Positions 34,237 through 44,071 of a stretch of 49,955 nt of DNA are shown here, one piece after another. The notes under the pieces are model-generated. The model was not told where the DNA came from and ran no database searches. It worked only from the letters and a program-made list of their open reading frames with translations. Source of the stretch: Nitrososphaerota archaeon. Its GTDB lineage: Archaea; Thermoproteota; Nitrososphaeria; Nitrososphaerales; Nitrosopumilaceae. The stretch spans positions 10,312-60,266 of the forward strand of contig JAGWHQ010000006.1 in assembly GCA_028866655.1 (NCBI GenBank), in the 5' to 3' direction. The stretch's first letter is position 1; each line of letters starts with the position of its first letter. A program made the position numbers and the translations under genes.

Positions 34237-35010
34237 CTACAAGTGGAGTTTAGAAGTCCTTGAGAAAACAACTGTTACAATTACTGACATGGATATTACA
34301 AGACCTACCAATGGACCAAATTCTGGAATTACAGTAGAGCCAATAAATTCAATCTCTTGAGAATTAACAGGAATTGTACAATCAAGTATGCGCATAGTAT
34401 CAGTTTCAGTCTGAGCACATAGGATCTGGTTTCCATCAACCTTTACCATGATGTTTCCTCCCGGTGTATCAATTATTGTTTTTGGTATTTGATATTCTTG
34501 ATTTACAGCATTACCAGTCGCTTGGGATGTATCCATGGAAATTTTTATTGTATTATTAGAAGAAGATACTATAACATTACTATATTTTATCAAGTTGGTA
34601 CCATTTGTTCTTATTTTGATTTCACTATCAAAGACAGGAATTGTACTTAATTCTCCTGAATTTAACATAAAATGTAACTGGTCTGATGAAGTATTATACT
34701 TGATATTGATAGTATACATCCCTCCCACAGAATCATCATTTAATACAAAATCATGAACAAATATATTGTTTAATAGATTTACTTGGCCTACATCGTAGAC
34801 ATTTCCCATTGGGCTTCGAACAATAATGTCTACAGGATTGTCATTTACAACCTGGCCTACAGATCCGCTGATTATTACTTTGTCTCCAGGTTGATACGAA
34901 TCCTTGTTTGTGGATGCAGCAAGTCCAGTATCTGCAGAAATTGGAATAATGACAGATGGTATGATGAAAATCAGAATTAGAAAAATTATGTTTTTTGAAA
35001 CACTCATCAA
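34237..35010 (-). CDS. Surface protein with PEFG-type C-terminal sorting signal
   Basis: 257 residues. Signal peptide ~1-26 (IIFLILIFIIPSVIIPISA), then a beta-sandwich domain with the KDSYQPGDKVIISGSVGQVVN...VYDVGQV pattern frequent in thaumarchaeal surface proteins, more beta strands, and a C-terminus VIPEFGPLVGLVISMSVIVTVV then RTSKLHL. The PEFG motif with hydrophobic helix and basic tail is a PEF-CTERM-type signal cut by an archaeosortase. Cell-envelope location is well supported; function unknown. Confidence 0.85.
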   Translation of the reverse strand: MMSVSKNIIFLILIFIIPSVIIPISADTGLAASTNKDSYQPGDKVIISGSVGQVVNDNPVDIIVRSPMGNVYDVGQVNLLNNIFVHDFVLNDDSVGGMYTINIKYNTSSDQLHFMLNSGELSTIPVFDSEIKIRTNGTNLIKYSNVIVSSSNNTIKISMDTSQATGNAVNQEYQIPKTIIDTPGGNIMVKVDGNQILCAQTETDTMRILDCTIPVNSQEIEFIGSTVIPEFGPLVGLVISMSVIVTVVFSRTSKLHL

Positions 35011-35082
35011 AGGTCTGTGATATTTCCATGATATTTAACTGTGGTTTTATTCTGTATCAGAAATTAAACAATAAGTGTGAAT

Positions 35083-36591
35083 CTAGAAGAATGAATCAAG
35101 GCCTTTTTTTGTTACAGATGGTTCTTGTTGTTCCAGAAACTTGTTCATCTTTTCACCCATTCCTTTTGCAGCTGTAACCTTTCGTTTTCCTATCCAATAA
35201 TACGTCTCATCAGTAGTATCTTTAGCAATCAAGACCACTAGTTTTCCATAATCTTTTCTTCCAGTACGGCCTTTTCTTTGAACATATCGAATCGAGCTTG
35301 GAACATTATCAAAAAACACTACAAGGTTTACTTCAGAAATGTCAAGACCCTCTTCTCCTACACGGGTTGCAATCAGCACCTTGTATTGTCCGTCACGGAA
35401 TTTTTGTATTGTTTCTATCTGTTTTTTTTGTTTAAGACCCGTCTCGCCAGCTTTTCCAATCAAAAATCCAGCTGGAATTCCCATTTCATTTAATTTCTGA
35501 TGTATGACATCAACTGAATCCCTGTAACTGGTAAAGACAAGTGCCTTGCCAGGAATGTTTTGTAATACTTCCTTTAGTTTTTCTATTTTTGAATGTTCGA
35601 TTCCTTTTTCTTGTGCTTGTTTTGCAAGCCTTACTGCTTTTCCAAAGTTCATGTCATTTTCAAACAAATCTTTGATGCCCACACCTTTTTTCTCCTGAGT
35701 TCGTTCACAGAATCTAAGAAAAGATGTAACACCGTGAGATTCAAACACATTTAGTGCGTGAATGAGACGTATTGCAGTAAAAAGCGGTTTGGCAGCTCGC
35801 CTATTTTGTCTTAAAACAAATTCCCTTACACGTAAAAGCTCAGACATTGACCTATTTCCAGAAAGATTGAGGCCAAGTTTTTTGAGTTCAAGATACCTAG
35901 AATCAAGTGTGGCTTTAATCAAGGTCTGAATCTCTTTCATCTCAGGTCCAAGTTCAACTGTAATCCACTGAGTGTCTGTTTGTTGTACGTATGGTCTCAC
36001 ATCCGGACTCTCTTCTGTTCTCTGGGCAATACTTGCAATCTTTAGCATCTTCACCATCCCCTCTGCCTTTTGTTTCTCGCTTGGCAAAGTAGCAGTCATA
36101 CCAATTATTCGAACATCGATATTTGCAAAACGCTCTGCAATTCCAGAATACGCATAATCGCCAACAGTTCTATGTGCTTCATCAAATATCACAAGTGAAA
36201 ACTGATCAGGCGATACAATCTGTCTATCAAGATCATTTTTTACAATTTCAGGAGTTGCACAAATTATGCTATTTACCCACAGCTTTTTTCTTTTTGCAAG
36301 TAAATCTTCTCCTGTAACAAGAGCAATATCATCAATCAGTAAATTGTTTTTTAGAAATTCATAATGCTGATGAGCCAAGACTCTAGTTGGTGCCAAGAAT
36401 AAAACTCCGCCTTTTCCTCTTGACAAAAACTCTGCAATCACATGTAGTGCGACAGTAGTTTTGCCAAGCCCTGTTGGAAGCACAATTAGACAATTTTCTG
36501 CAATCGCTTGTCTTGCCAAGTTATCTTGATAATCTCTGTGCTCGATGCTTGACTTTTTGATATACTTGTGTTCTACAAAATTACTACTCAA
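35083..36591 (-). CDS. Hef-like superfamily 2 DNA helicase, no nuclease domain
   Basis: 502 residues. Walker A PTGLGKTT at 39-46, DEAH at 137-140, TATLPSEK (motif III), and C-terminal helicase motifs LIATRVGEEGLDI and YVQRKGRTGRKDYG. Gene order and the insert between the two RecA lobes match Hef/FANCM. Euryarchaeal Hef has an extra XPF nuclease at the C-terminus; here the protein ends after the helicase in KKGLDSFF, a PCNA-binding-like (PIP) motif. Probably remodels stalled forks. Confidence 0.9.
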   Translation of the reverse strand: MSSNFVEHKYIKKSSIEHRDYQDNLARQAIAENCLIVLPTGLGKTTVALHVIAEFLSRGKGGVLFLAPTRVLAHQHYEFLKNNLLIDDIALVTGEDLLAKRKKLWVNSIICATPEIVKNDLDRQIVSPDQFSLVIFDEAHRTVGDYAYSGIAERFANIDVRIIGMTATLPSEKQKAEGMVKMLKIASIAQRTEESPDVRPYVQQTDTQWITVELGPEMKEIQTLIKATLDSRYLELKKLGLNLSGNRSMSELLRVREFVLRQNRRAAKPLFTAIRLIHALNVFESHGVTSFLRFCERTQEKKGVGIKDLFENDMNFGKAVRLAKQAQEKGIEHSKIEKLKEVLQNIPGKALVFTSYRDSVDVIHQKLNEMGIPAGFLIGKAGETGLKQKKQIETIQKFRDGQYKVLIATRVGEEGLDISEVNLVVFFDNVPSSIRYVQRKGRTGRKDYGKLVVLIAKDTTDETYYWIGKRKVTAAKGMGEKMNKFLEQQEPSVTKKGLDSFF

Positions 36592-36684
36592 TTAATCCAT
36601 AGTTGTCATCATCCGGGTAAAAAGCTTGTTTGGAACAAAGAGTTGAGCTCTACTGCCTTCATTTTCACTTTAAGAATTTGTAAT

Positions 36685-36692
36685 CTTATATT
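36685..36692 (+). promoter_or_regulatory. TATA box supporting GTG start at 36714
   Basis: CTTATATT centred ~25 nt before GTG 36714. Confidence 0.55.
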
Positions 36693-36713
36693 GGAGCGTT
36701 ATACAGTTTCTGT

Positions 36714-37250
36714 GTGAACAAATCATTTGACCGACCTACGTGGGACGAGTATTTCATGCTTCAAGCAGAATTGGCAAAATTAAGATCAAATTGTATTACA
36801 AGACAGGTTGGTGCAGTGATAGTACGAGAAAACAGGCAGATTGCTACAGGGTATAATGGAACACCTCCTGGAGTAAAGAATTGCTTTGAAGGAGGTTGTA
36901 AAAGATGTCAACTTCGAATGGAAGGCAAGGTTGCATCAGGGGAAGGCCTTGACAGGTGTTTGTGTAACCATGCTGAAGCAAATGCCATAATGCATTGTGC
37001 AATACTTGGAGTGGGTTCTGGGACAAAGAATTCCACGTTATATACTACATTTGTCACATGCCTAGAATGCAGCAAGATGGCAATTACAATTGGAATTAAA
37101 AAAATAGTATGCCTTGGAAGTTACCCCGAAACAGATTATGGATTATTACATGATGCAGGATTAGAGGTAGTGGTTTTAGACAAGAACCGGATAAATCACT
37201 GGATAAAAGTTCTTCTTGAAGAACCCAATGTCAACCTAACACCAAAGTGA
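36714..37250 (+). CDS. dCMP deaminase
   Basis: 178 residues from GTG 36714. Zinc site H86-A-E88 (NHAEAN) and C116-x2-C119 (VTCLEC) are complete; the N-terminus DRPTWDEYFMLQAELAKLRS is typical of ComE/dCMP deaminase. It makes dUMP for thymidylate synthesis. An insertion with extra Cys (NCFEGGCKRCQ) may hold a second zinc, as in some family members. DNA polymerase B starts 10 nt after its stop, so the two are probably cotranscribed. Confidence 0.92.
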   Translation: MNKSFDRPTWDEYFMLQAELAKLRSNCITRQVGAVIVRENRQIATGYNGTPPGVKNCFEGGCKRCQLRMEGKVASGEGLDRCLCNHAEANAIMHCAILGVGSGTKNSTLYTTFVTCLECSKMAITIGIKKIVCLGSYPETDYGLLHDAGLEVVVLDKNRINHWIKVLLEEPNVNLTPK

Positions 37251-37260
37251 TGATGATACC

Positions 37261-39813
37261 ATGTCAAATGCAATAGAAGAAGTAACGACCACTATGCCAC
37301 CAGCACTATTGGTCTCGGCAGCATATGATGGCCTAAAAAAATGTGCGTTGCTCAAGTTTTATGAACCAAAATCTCAGACACTAAAAATTTGGTTTGACAA
37401 TACTGGACACAAACCATATTGTTATTCAAAACTAGACCCAGAAGAACTAAAATTTTTGTCAAACAGAACTGACGTGTTAAAACTAGAAAATATCAAGCGG
37501 GAAGATTTGCTAAAAGATAAAATGATCAATGTGACAAAAATTACAGTAACAGATCCACTTGCAATTGGTGGCACCCAGACTGATAAGAGCATAAGAAACA
37601 CCATGGAGACATGGGAATCTGATATCAAATATTATGAAAATTATCTTTATGACAATTCACTAATTGTTGGAAGATACTATACAATTGATGATAGTAAACT
37701 CAAAGAATATTCATACCCAATACCCGATGAGGTGCAACTTGCACTAAAAGGCCTGTTATTTGACAAGATAACAAATACTGGAATAATAGATGTACAAGGA
37801 TTTCAAAACCACATAAGTGAATGGGCAAATCTTCTCAACCAACCAGTACCAAACATACGAAGAATTACTTTTGACATAGAAGTAGAGTCGGAGACAGGAA
37901 GAATTCCTGACCCCAAAGTTGCAGACCGAAAAATTACTGCAATTGGATTTTGCGCAAGTGATGATTACAAGGCAGTTTTTGTTTTAAAGCGTACTGGACT
38001 ACAAATGGGAACTGATGAACTTCCAAAGGATGTCAAGATAAGTTTCTACGACGAAGACAAGGAAGCAGACATGATAAAAGACGCGTTCAAGGTCTTAGAA
38101 AATTATCCGTTTGTCATAACATTCAACGGTGATGAGTTTGATATGCCTTTCATGTACAACAGAGCAGAGCGTCTTGGTGTTCCTCTAAAAGAAATTCCAC
38201 TGATAATGATGCGTGACTCGGCTACTCTAAAAAGAGGTGTGCACATTGATTTGTACAGGACATTTTCTAATCGTTCATTTCAAATCTATGCATTTTCTCA
38301 CAAGTATACTGATTTTTCACTAAATACCATCTGTGAAGGACTAATTGAAGAATCCAAGACAGAGTATGAAGGAGAATTGGAAGATCTATCGCTTTACGAG
38401 TTGGCAAACTATTGTTTTAATGATTCAAGAATTACACAAAAGCTTACAAGTTTTAACAATGATTTGTTGATGAACTTGCTTGTTGTCATAACAAGAATTG
38501 GGCGCATGCCAATTGACGACATATCAAGAATGGGAGTATCACAATGGATTAGAAGTCTATTCTATTATGAACATAGAAAACACAACTATTTGATACCGCG
38601 AAGAGAGGAACTTGATCAAAAATCAGGTACTGCGTCAACAGAGGCAGTCATAAAAGACAAAAAATACCGCGGAGGTCTAGTAGTCGAGCCTACCGAAGGA
38701 ATTCATTTCAACGTCTCCGTCATGGACTTTGCAAGCCTGTATCCTAGCATAATCAAAGTGAGAAATCTGTCATACGAGACAGTTAGGTGTATTCACGATG
38801 AATGTAAAACAAACACAATACCAGGTACTTCACACTGGGTTTGTACCAAGAAAAACGGCCTGACAGCTACCTTGATTGGTTCATTGAGGGATTTGCGTGT
38901 GAATTATTACAAGAGTTTATCGAAAAACCCCAATCTTTCTGCTGATCAAAAACAACTGTATACTGTAGTAAGCCAAGCACTCAAGGTCATTTTGAATGCA
39001 AGCTATGGTGTCATGGGTGCAGAAATATTTCCATTATATTGTTTGCCTGTTGCTGAAGCAACTACAGCAGTTGGAAGATTTACAATTTTAGAAACAATTG
39101 AGAAATGCAAATCATTTGGAATCGATGTACTGTATGGAGATACTGACTCTTTATTTTTAAAAGCACCGTCACAAGATCAAGTACACAAGGTAGTTGATTG
39201 GGCAAAAAGTGAATTTGGTGTAGATTTGGATTTAGACAAGGAATATCGTTATGTGGTATTTAGTAAGAGAAAGAAGAATTATCTTGGAGTACAAAAAGAT
39301 GGTAAGGTCGATGTCAAGGGTCTAACTGGAAAAAAATCACATACACCACCATTTATCAGAAATCTATTTTATGAAATACTTGGAATATTATCCCAAGTAC
39401 AAAATGAACAAGAATTCTCCCAGTCAAAGGCAAAGATTGGGGACATGATATCTGGATATGCAAAAAAATTAAAAGCAAGACAGATTCCGCTTGTAGAACT
39501 TGCGTTCAATGTGATGATAAGCAAGGCTCCTGCAGAATATGTCAAAACAATACCTCAACACATTCGAGCTGCTAAACAGTTAGAGCAGACAAGAGAGATA
39601 AAAAAAGGAGACATCATTTCATACGTCAAGATAATCAACAAACCAGGGGTAAAACCAACAGAAATGGCAAGACCTGATGAAATTGACACTCCAAAATACA
39701 TGGAATTTATGGAAAGTACGTTTGATCAGATTTTGTCTTCAATGGACTTGGACTTTGCAAGCCTGATTGGAGAACCAAAACAGACTGGATTGGACCAGTT
39801 TTTCTGGAAATAA
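37261..39813 (+). CDS. polB: Family B DNA polymerase
   Basis: 850 residues. 3'-5' exonuclease motifs: FDIEVE (D205, E207), FNGDEFDMPFMYN (~288-299), and Y384-x3-D388. Polymerase motifs: DFASLYPSII (D489), KVILNASYGV, and YGDTDS (D627/D629). The C-terminus QTGLDQFFWK contains a canonical PIP box (Q-x2-L-x2-F-F) for PCNA. No inteins. Likely the replicative PolB. It follows dCMP deaminase by 10 nt. Confidence 0.96.
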   Translation: MSNAIEEVTTTMPPALLVSAAYDGLKKCALLKFYEPKSQTLKIWFDNTGHKPYCYSKLDPEELKFLSNRTDVLKLENIKREDLLKDKMINVTKITVTDPLAIGGTQTDKSIRNTMETWESDIKYYENYLYDNSLIVGRYYTIDDSKLKEYSYPIPDEVQLALKGLLFDKITNTGIIDVQGFQNHISEWANLLNQPVPNIRRITFDIEVESETGRIPDPKVADRKITAIGFCASDDYKAVFVLKRTGLQMGTDELPKDVKISFYDEDKEADMIKDAFKVLENYPFVITFNGDEFDMPFMYNRAERLGVPLKEIPLIMMRDSATLKRGVHIDLYRTFSNRSFQIYAFSHKYTDFSLNTICEGLIEESKTEYEGELEDLSLYELANYCFNDSRITQKLTSFNNDLLMNLLVVITRIGRMPIDDISRMGVSQWIRSLFYYEHRKHNYLIPRREELDQKSGTASTEAVIKDKKYRGGLVVEPTEGIHFNVSVMDFASLYPSIIKVRNLSYETVRCIHDECKTNTIPGTSHWVCTKKNGLTATLIGSLRDLRVNYYKSLSKNPNLSADQKQLYTVVSQALKVILNASYGVMGAEIFPLYCLPVAEATTAVGRFTILETIEKCKSFGIDVLYGDTDSLFLKAPSQDQVHKVVDWAKSEFGVDLDLDKEYRYVVFSKRKKNYLGVQKDGKVDVKGLTGKKSHTPPFIRNLFYEILGILSQVQNEQEFSQSKAKIGDMISGYAKKLKARQIPLVELAFNVMISKAPAEYVKTIPQHIRAAKQLEQTREIKKGDIISYVKIINKPGVKPTEMARPDEIDTPKYMEFMESTFDQILSSMDLDFASLIGEPKQTGLDQFFWK

Positions 39814-39933
39814 GACCTGATTTACCGGTAAATATTGATCGATTCTAGTCCTCAAAAAGTCATTAAAATTGAGCATAAACCCTAAAAATGGTCAAATGTT
39901 TACACCTGTGTGTCAAGTCTATCAGTACTAAAA

Positions 39934-39941
39934 TTTATAAA
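39934..39941 (+). promoter_or_regulatory. TATA box of small zinc gene at 39964
   Basis: TTTATAAA centred 26 nt before ATG 39964; excellent archaeal TATA. Confidence 0.65.
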
Positions 39942-39963
39942 GAAAGTTATAGAAATTACACAT

Positions 39964-40131
39964 ATGCGAAAAGATTCATGTAGAAACTGTGGTGTTACAA
40001 TGGAAGAATTCCAACGTTGCACTGTATGTAGCGAGGTAAACCAGTTTGTATGTGCTACATGTAGAAAGGCAAGCGACGAACAGGTCCATCCAGAATGTAG
40101 TCTGATCGCAAGAAACGTTGTCTGCAACTAG
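39964..40131 (+). CDS. 55-residue Cys-rich zinc-ribbon protein
   Basis: From ATG 39964. Four Cys pairs: CRNCG, CTVCSE, CATCRK, and later C-x-C-like Cys with H (VHPECS, VVCN). This resembles a double zinc-ribbon/B-box-like mini protein. Strong leaderless promoter. A longer reading from 39910 overlaps the TATA box and is rejected. Function unknown. Confidence 0.75.
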   Translation: MRKDSCRNCGVTMEEFQRCTVCSEVNQFVCATCRKASDEQVHPECSLIARNVVCN

Positions 40132-40308
40132 ATATTTTTCAAATATTCAAAACCTGAACAATCATACTTGCTGAAAAAAGACTACATTTTCAATACCTGG
40201 CAAAAAAGAGTATTTGTGGAGTGACTACTTTCCACACCATCTCCAAAAATCTCAATTTTTTATTTGTTAAAAAGATCAAGATTTGAAATATTATTATACC
40301 ACTACAAA

Positions 40309-41199
40309 ATGATGAGCCTTACACAAATGAGCTTTCTTGATTTGTACATGAATCGAAATCCACTGATAACAAGCCCAAGCGAAGACGGAGATGTATCGGC
40401 AATAGTCTATGGAATTCCTTTTGACTCGACCCATTCGTTTAGGCCTGGAACAAGGTTTGGGCCAGATGCAATACGACAAGCCTTTAACAATATAGAAATA
40501 TTTTCAACAAGATTTAACGTAGATCTGGAGAGTGTCAATATCGAAGACCTTGGAAATACATACCATACAGTAGTTGCAACCGAAGTACTAGATATGATTG
40601 GAAAGATAACTACTGAACTTGCAGCAAGAGACAAACAGATGATTATTCTCGGAGGAGAACATTTGATTACATATGGTACATACATGTCATTTCCAAAAGA
40701 AACTGGCTACATTGTATTTGATGCACATTATGATCTAAGAGATGAGTATGCAGATATCAAACTAAGCCATGCTGCATATCTTCGAAGAATAATAGAAAAA
40801 CGTGGTGCAGAAAATATTGTTCATGTTGGTGCAAGATCATTTGTGAAAGAAGAGCTTGCATTCAAGACAGAACACAAGGTAAATGTTGTAACAGACAAGG
40901 ACATAAGAGATGGTAAAGGACCAAAGATGGTCAAAGACTTTATGTCTACTTTTGACAAGATTTACGTCAGCATTGATTTGGATGTACTAGACCCAGCATT
41001 TGCACCTGGAGTTGGCAATCCAGAAGCCATGGGAATTACCTCACGTGAGTTATTTGACATGATATATGCATTAGAAGGAAATACAATAAGATGTATGGAC
41101 ATAGTGGAATTGTGTCCACCGTATGACAATGGTGCAACCGCATCAGTTGCCGCAAAACTAATGTCCGAAGTCATTGCAATGAATTTATCCCGCAAGTGA
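40309..41199 (+). CDS. Ureohydrolase (agmatinase/arginase family)
   Basis: 296 residues from ATG 40309 (TTG 40264, ATG 40312/40327 are alternatives). Metal-binding motifs: ILGGEHLITYG, VFDAHYDLRDEY, and SIDLDVLDPAFAPGVG. GIPFDSTHSFRPGTRFGPDAIR near the N-terminus is family-typical. Agmatinase splits agmatine to putrescine and urea; arginase, guanidinobutyrase or another guanidine substrate is possible. Metal His in DAHxD is intact. Confidence 0.9.
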   Translation: MMSLTQMSFLDLYMNRNPLITSPSEDGDVSAIVYGIPFDSTHSFRPGTRFGPDAIRQAFNNIEIFSTRFNVDLESVNIEDLGNTYHTVVATEVLDMIGKITTELAARDKQMIILGGEHLITYGTYMSFPKETGYIVFDAHYDLRDEYADIKLSHAAYLRRIIEKRGAENIVHVGARSFVKEELAFKTEHKVNVVTDKDIRDGKGPKMVKDFMSTFDKIYVSIDLDVLDPAFAPGVGNPEAMGITSRELFDMIYALEGNTIRCMDIVELCPPYDNGATASVAAKLMSEVIAMNLSRK

Positions 41200-41228
41200 C
41201 TTAAGGTAGGAACAAGATTACCATACTA

Positions 41229-41459
41229 GTGTACGAAAACATTCCAGATCTTGTCAAAAAAGGTACCCAGTTTAGTTCAGAAGGTGATTTTGAGAAGGCA
41301 ATAAGTTATTTCGACCAAGCAATAATACTGCAGCCGAACAATCCGGATTTGCTCAACAAAAAAGGAGTTGCACTGCGAGGACTAGGAAGATATGATGAGG
41401 CCATAGAATGTTTCAATAAATCATTGCAACTTGACCCAAGAGATTTAGACGCGTCCTGA
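41229..41459 (+). CDS. Mini TPR protein
   Basis: 76 residues from GTG 41229. Two TPR units: GDFEKAISYFDQAIILQPNNPDLLNKKGVALRGL and GRYDEAIECFNKSLQLDPRD. No other domain. It follows the agmatinase by 29 nt and is convergent with thrS, 2 nt apart. Possibly an adaptor peptide. Confidence 0.75.
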   Translation: MYENIPDLVKKGTQFSSEGDFEKAISYFDQAIILQPNNPDLLNKKGVALRGLGRYDEAIECFNKSLQLDPRDLDAS

Positions 41460-41461
41460 TA

Positions 41462-43318
41462 TCACACCATTATTTGAGGTCTTTTTGCTACACTACGACC
41501 CATGTTTATTCGCATGAATGGTTTTCCCTTGGTTTCTTCTCTGATGCTTGTGATAAAATCTTCAACTGAAAGATTGTGTGGATCTTTTGATTTTCTATCT
41601 CTGATAGATAGAGTAGTAGAGTTGACTTCTTTTTCACCAATGACTATGATATATCGTATCCATTCAGTCTCTGCATCTCTGATACTCTTGCCTACACTTT
41701 CATTTCTATCATCGACATCTACGCGTATATCATTTTCTGTGAGTTTATCAGCAAGTTTTTCACAATAGTCTAAAAATTCAGGTTTTACAGGGATTAATCG
41801 CACTTGAGTTGGGGCAAGCCATAATGGAAACATTGGTTTTCTTCCCTCTCGCTGGTCCTTTGCTGCTTTTTCTAATAATGTGTATATCACTCTCTCAATT
41901 GCACCACTGGGAGAATTGTGCAAAATTATTGGGTTCAAGGGCTTGTTTGTATCATCCATGAAATCAATATTGTATCTTTTTCCGTTTTCTACATCAATTT
42001 GATCAGTAGATAATGCAGATGCTTTTCCAAGATTATCCACATAATTGAACTCCCATTTTAGTACAAAATAGAAAAATCGCTCTTTCCACATTTCTACTAG
42101 TACTGGTTTTCCAAGCTTTGCCACCATCTCTTCAATCAGAGATTTGTTTTCATTGTAAAACTCTTCAGTAAATCTAATTGCCATTTCATAATCTTCGCTT
42201 TCAATACCGAGTCCCTTGATTACATCACGTGACAACTCAAATCTTTTTCTAAATTCTTCTTTTGCTTGATCCATGTCCACACACATTGCATGACAGTCAG
42301 GCATTGTAAAAGCACGCAATCTTCTAAGACCTACAAGTTCTCCAGATTGTTCTCTTCTGAAACTATATCTTGTAAGCTCATACAGTCTTAATGGCATATT
42401 TTTGTATGATAACTGAAAGTCTTTTGCCATCAAGAACTGTCCAAAACATGCTGCAAATCTCAAGAAGAGGTGTTTTCCTTCAGAATCAATGCTGTATTGT
42501 CGTGCTGGAAATCTATGAAAGTAACTTTCCATGCTTGGATGATGCGAATCATACATGATGGGAGTCTCAACTTCAAATCCACCATACTCCATCACCTTGT
42601 CTGTAACGTATCTTTCAATTAGAGATTTCATGAGCCTGCCATTTGGATAAAACCTCATGTTGCCTGCATCAGAGGCTGGCTCGTAATCTGCAATAGCTAA
42701 TTTCTTCATCAATTTTACATGAGGCGGAGGTTCGTCAACTGCTCTTTTTTTAGCAGCTTCATACTTTGCCAACACTTCAAGATTTTGATGTTTGGTAAAA
42801 TTGAATTTATCAATCTCATGTAGTTTACCATCAGGAGTAAGTATGTGCCAATAGGATTTGATTTTAGATTCTGCTTTGAGTGCATTTGATGATGAGTCTT
42901 TTTCTTTTTCGTCTCCAGCTGTTATGGATTTGGAATTTTCAGCCAATGGATGTCCTTTAACTTGAAGTTTGTATGATTTGGTCCAACCAAATGGAGCTCT
43001 ATGCACTTCAAGACCTTGAGCATTTTTTTCCATATCTTGTAGTAAAAGTAATGCAGTGGTAGGAGATGCAAGCTTTGAACTCAAGTGAGCGTACGGATAC
43101 AATAATAATTTAGAACAGCCTATTTTTTTCATGGATTCTGAGATTTCAGTTATTGCCCTTTTTGCAACATCAACGTTATCTGATTCCTCTACTGCTACAA
43201 ATGCAACTACAATCTCTTCGAAGCGTTTTGATTGTGGATCTAGGTCTTCGGCAGATTTTATTTCCTTTTTTACCGGAGTATACTCTACATAATCACAGTG
43301 TAACTGCAATATTCGCAT
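41462..43318 (-). CDS. thrS: Threonyl-tRNA synthetase, archaeal type
   Basis: 618 residues. Residues 1-~145 are the archaeal-specific N-terminal editing domain (LQLHCDYVEYTPVKKEI, LLLYPYAHLSS), related to D-aminoacyl-tRNA deacylases. The class II core has motif 2 (YSFRREQSGELVGLRRLRAFTMPDCHAM), zinc ligand Cys in FAACFGQFL, and motif 3-like LHNSPSGAIERVIYTLL; the anticodon-binding domain is C-terminal (PTQVRLIPVKPEFLDYC). Complete. Confidence 0.95.
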   Translation of the reverse strand: MRILQLHCDYVEYTPVKKEIKSAEDLDPQSKRFEEIVVAFVAVEESDNVDVAKRAITEISESMKKIGCSKLLLYPYAHLSSKLASPTTALLLLQDMEKNAQGLEVHRAPFGWTKSYKLQVKGHPLAENSKSITAGDEKEKDSSSNALKAESKIKSYWHILTPDGKLHEIDKFNFTKHQNLEVLAKYEAAKKRAVDEPPPHVKLMKKLAIADYEPASDAGNMRFYPNGRLMKSLIERYVTDKVMEYGGFEVETPIMYDSHHPSMESYFHRFPARQYSIDSEGKHLFLRFAACFGQFLMAKDFQLSYKNMPLRLYELTRYSFRREQSGELVGLRRLRAFTMPDCHAMCVDMDQAKEEFRKRFELSRDVIKGLGIESEDYEMAIRFTEEFYNENKSLIEEMVAKLGKPVLVEMWKERFFYFVLKWEFNYVDNLGKASALSTDQIDVENGKRYNIDFMDDTNKPLNPIILHNSPSGAIERVIYTLLEKAAKDQREGRKPMFPLWLAPTQVRLIPVKPEFLDYCEKLADKLTENDIRVDVDDRNESVGKSIRDAETEWIRYIIVIGEKEVNSTTLSIRDRKSKDPHNLSVEDFITSIREETKGKPFMRINMGRSVAKRPQIMV

Positions 43319-43424
43319 GTTTTATTTTTGTCTGGGTTGTTGAATTAAACTTTATGCCAAAATAAACATGTAAAGATAAAAAACATTCAAAAAACTTTGG
43401 AGGTGTTAGAATATCACACCACAA

Positions 43425-43556
43425 TCATCGGCGTTTCATTTTTTCAAGCTTGGTAGTTATTCGAACTATTTTTTCAATTATCTCATCATTACTACCTTTT
43501 CCAGCCAAGAACTTTACTAGCCAGTCTATTTCCTCATTGTTAAGTAGGTTTTCCAT
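43425..43556 (-). CDS. 43-residue helical mini protein
   Basis: ATG 43556 to TGA 43425. NNEEIDWLVKFLAGKGSNDEIIEKI and a basic end KLEKMKRR suggest two helices. No family recognised. Coding potential is plausible but not proven. Confidence 0.45.
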   Translation of the reverse strand: MENLLNNEEIDWLVKFLAGKGSNDEIIEKIVRITTKLEKMKRR

Positions 43557-43608
43557 GTATAATACCTCGTATTCATGAGGACATCCATAAGTATTTTCAT
43601 GAGATACA

Positions 43609-43875
43609 CTAAACAGATTTTATTATAACATCATCACGGTTGTAAAGTATCTTTTCATGTGTTATGGTAACAGTACAATTTTGTTTAAATTTCATCTCTT
43701 TTTTGTTGCCCACAGAATCTTTGAATATTATACTAGGTTCGTTTGTCAAATCAATCTTATACTGTGTCCCCAGTTTGAGTTTCTTTAATTCCTGACAACC
43801 TTGCATGTCAATAAGCAAAGAACATGCAACTGAATTTGATTCTGAAGTAGACACGATTAATTTTGTAATTTGCAA
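43609..43875 (-). CDS. Small hypothetical protein
   Basis: 88 residues from ATG 43875; a TATA-like TTTTTATA just upstream is ~26 nt from an in-frame GTG at 43854, which could be the leaderless start (81 residues). Beta-rich with three Cys; KLGTQYKIDLTNEPSIIFKD in the centre. No family recognised. Confidence 0.6.
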   Translation of the reverse strand: MQITKLIVSTSESNSVACSLLIDMQGCQELKKLKLGTQYKIDLTNEPSIIFKDSVGNKKEMKFKQNCTVTITHEKILYNRDDVIIKSV

Positions 43876-44071
43876 TTATAAAAATGGTTGCGTTATATCC
43901 AATATACGCTAATTTGTATTTCATAGTATAATACCATCAAATGAAATCTGTCTTGAATCACATGCTTTTGAAAATATTATAAAATAAAAAAATGACACAT
44001 AATTTCCATATTTTTATCTAATGGACAGATCCAGAAACCAAAGTTATTAATTACAAGCAAAATAATATTTC

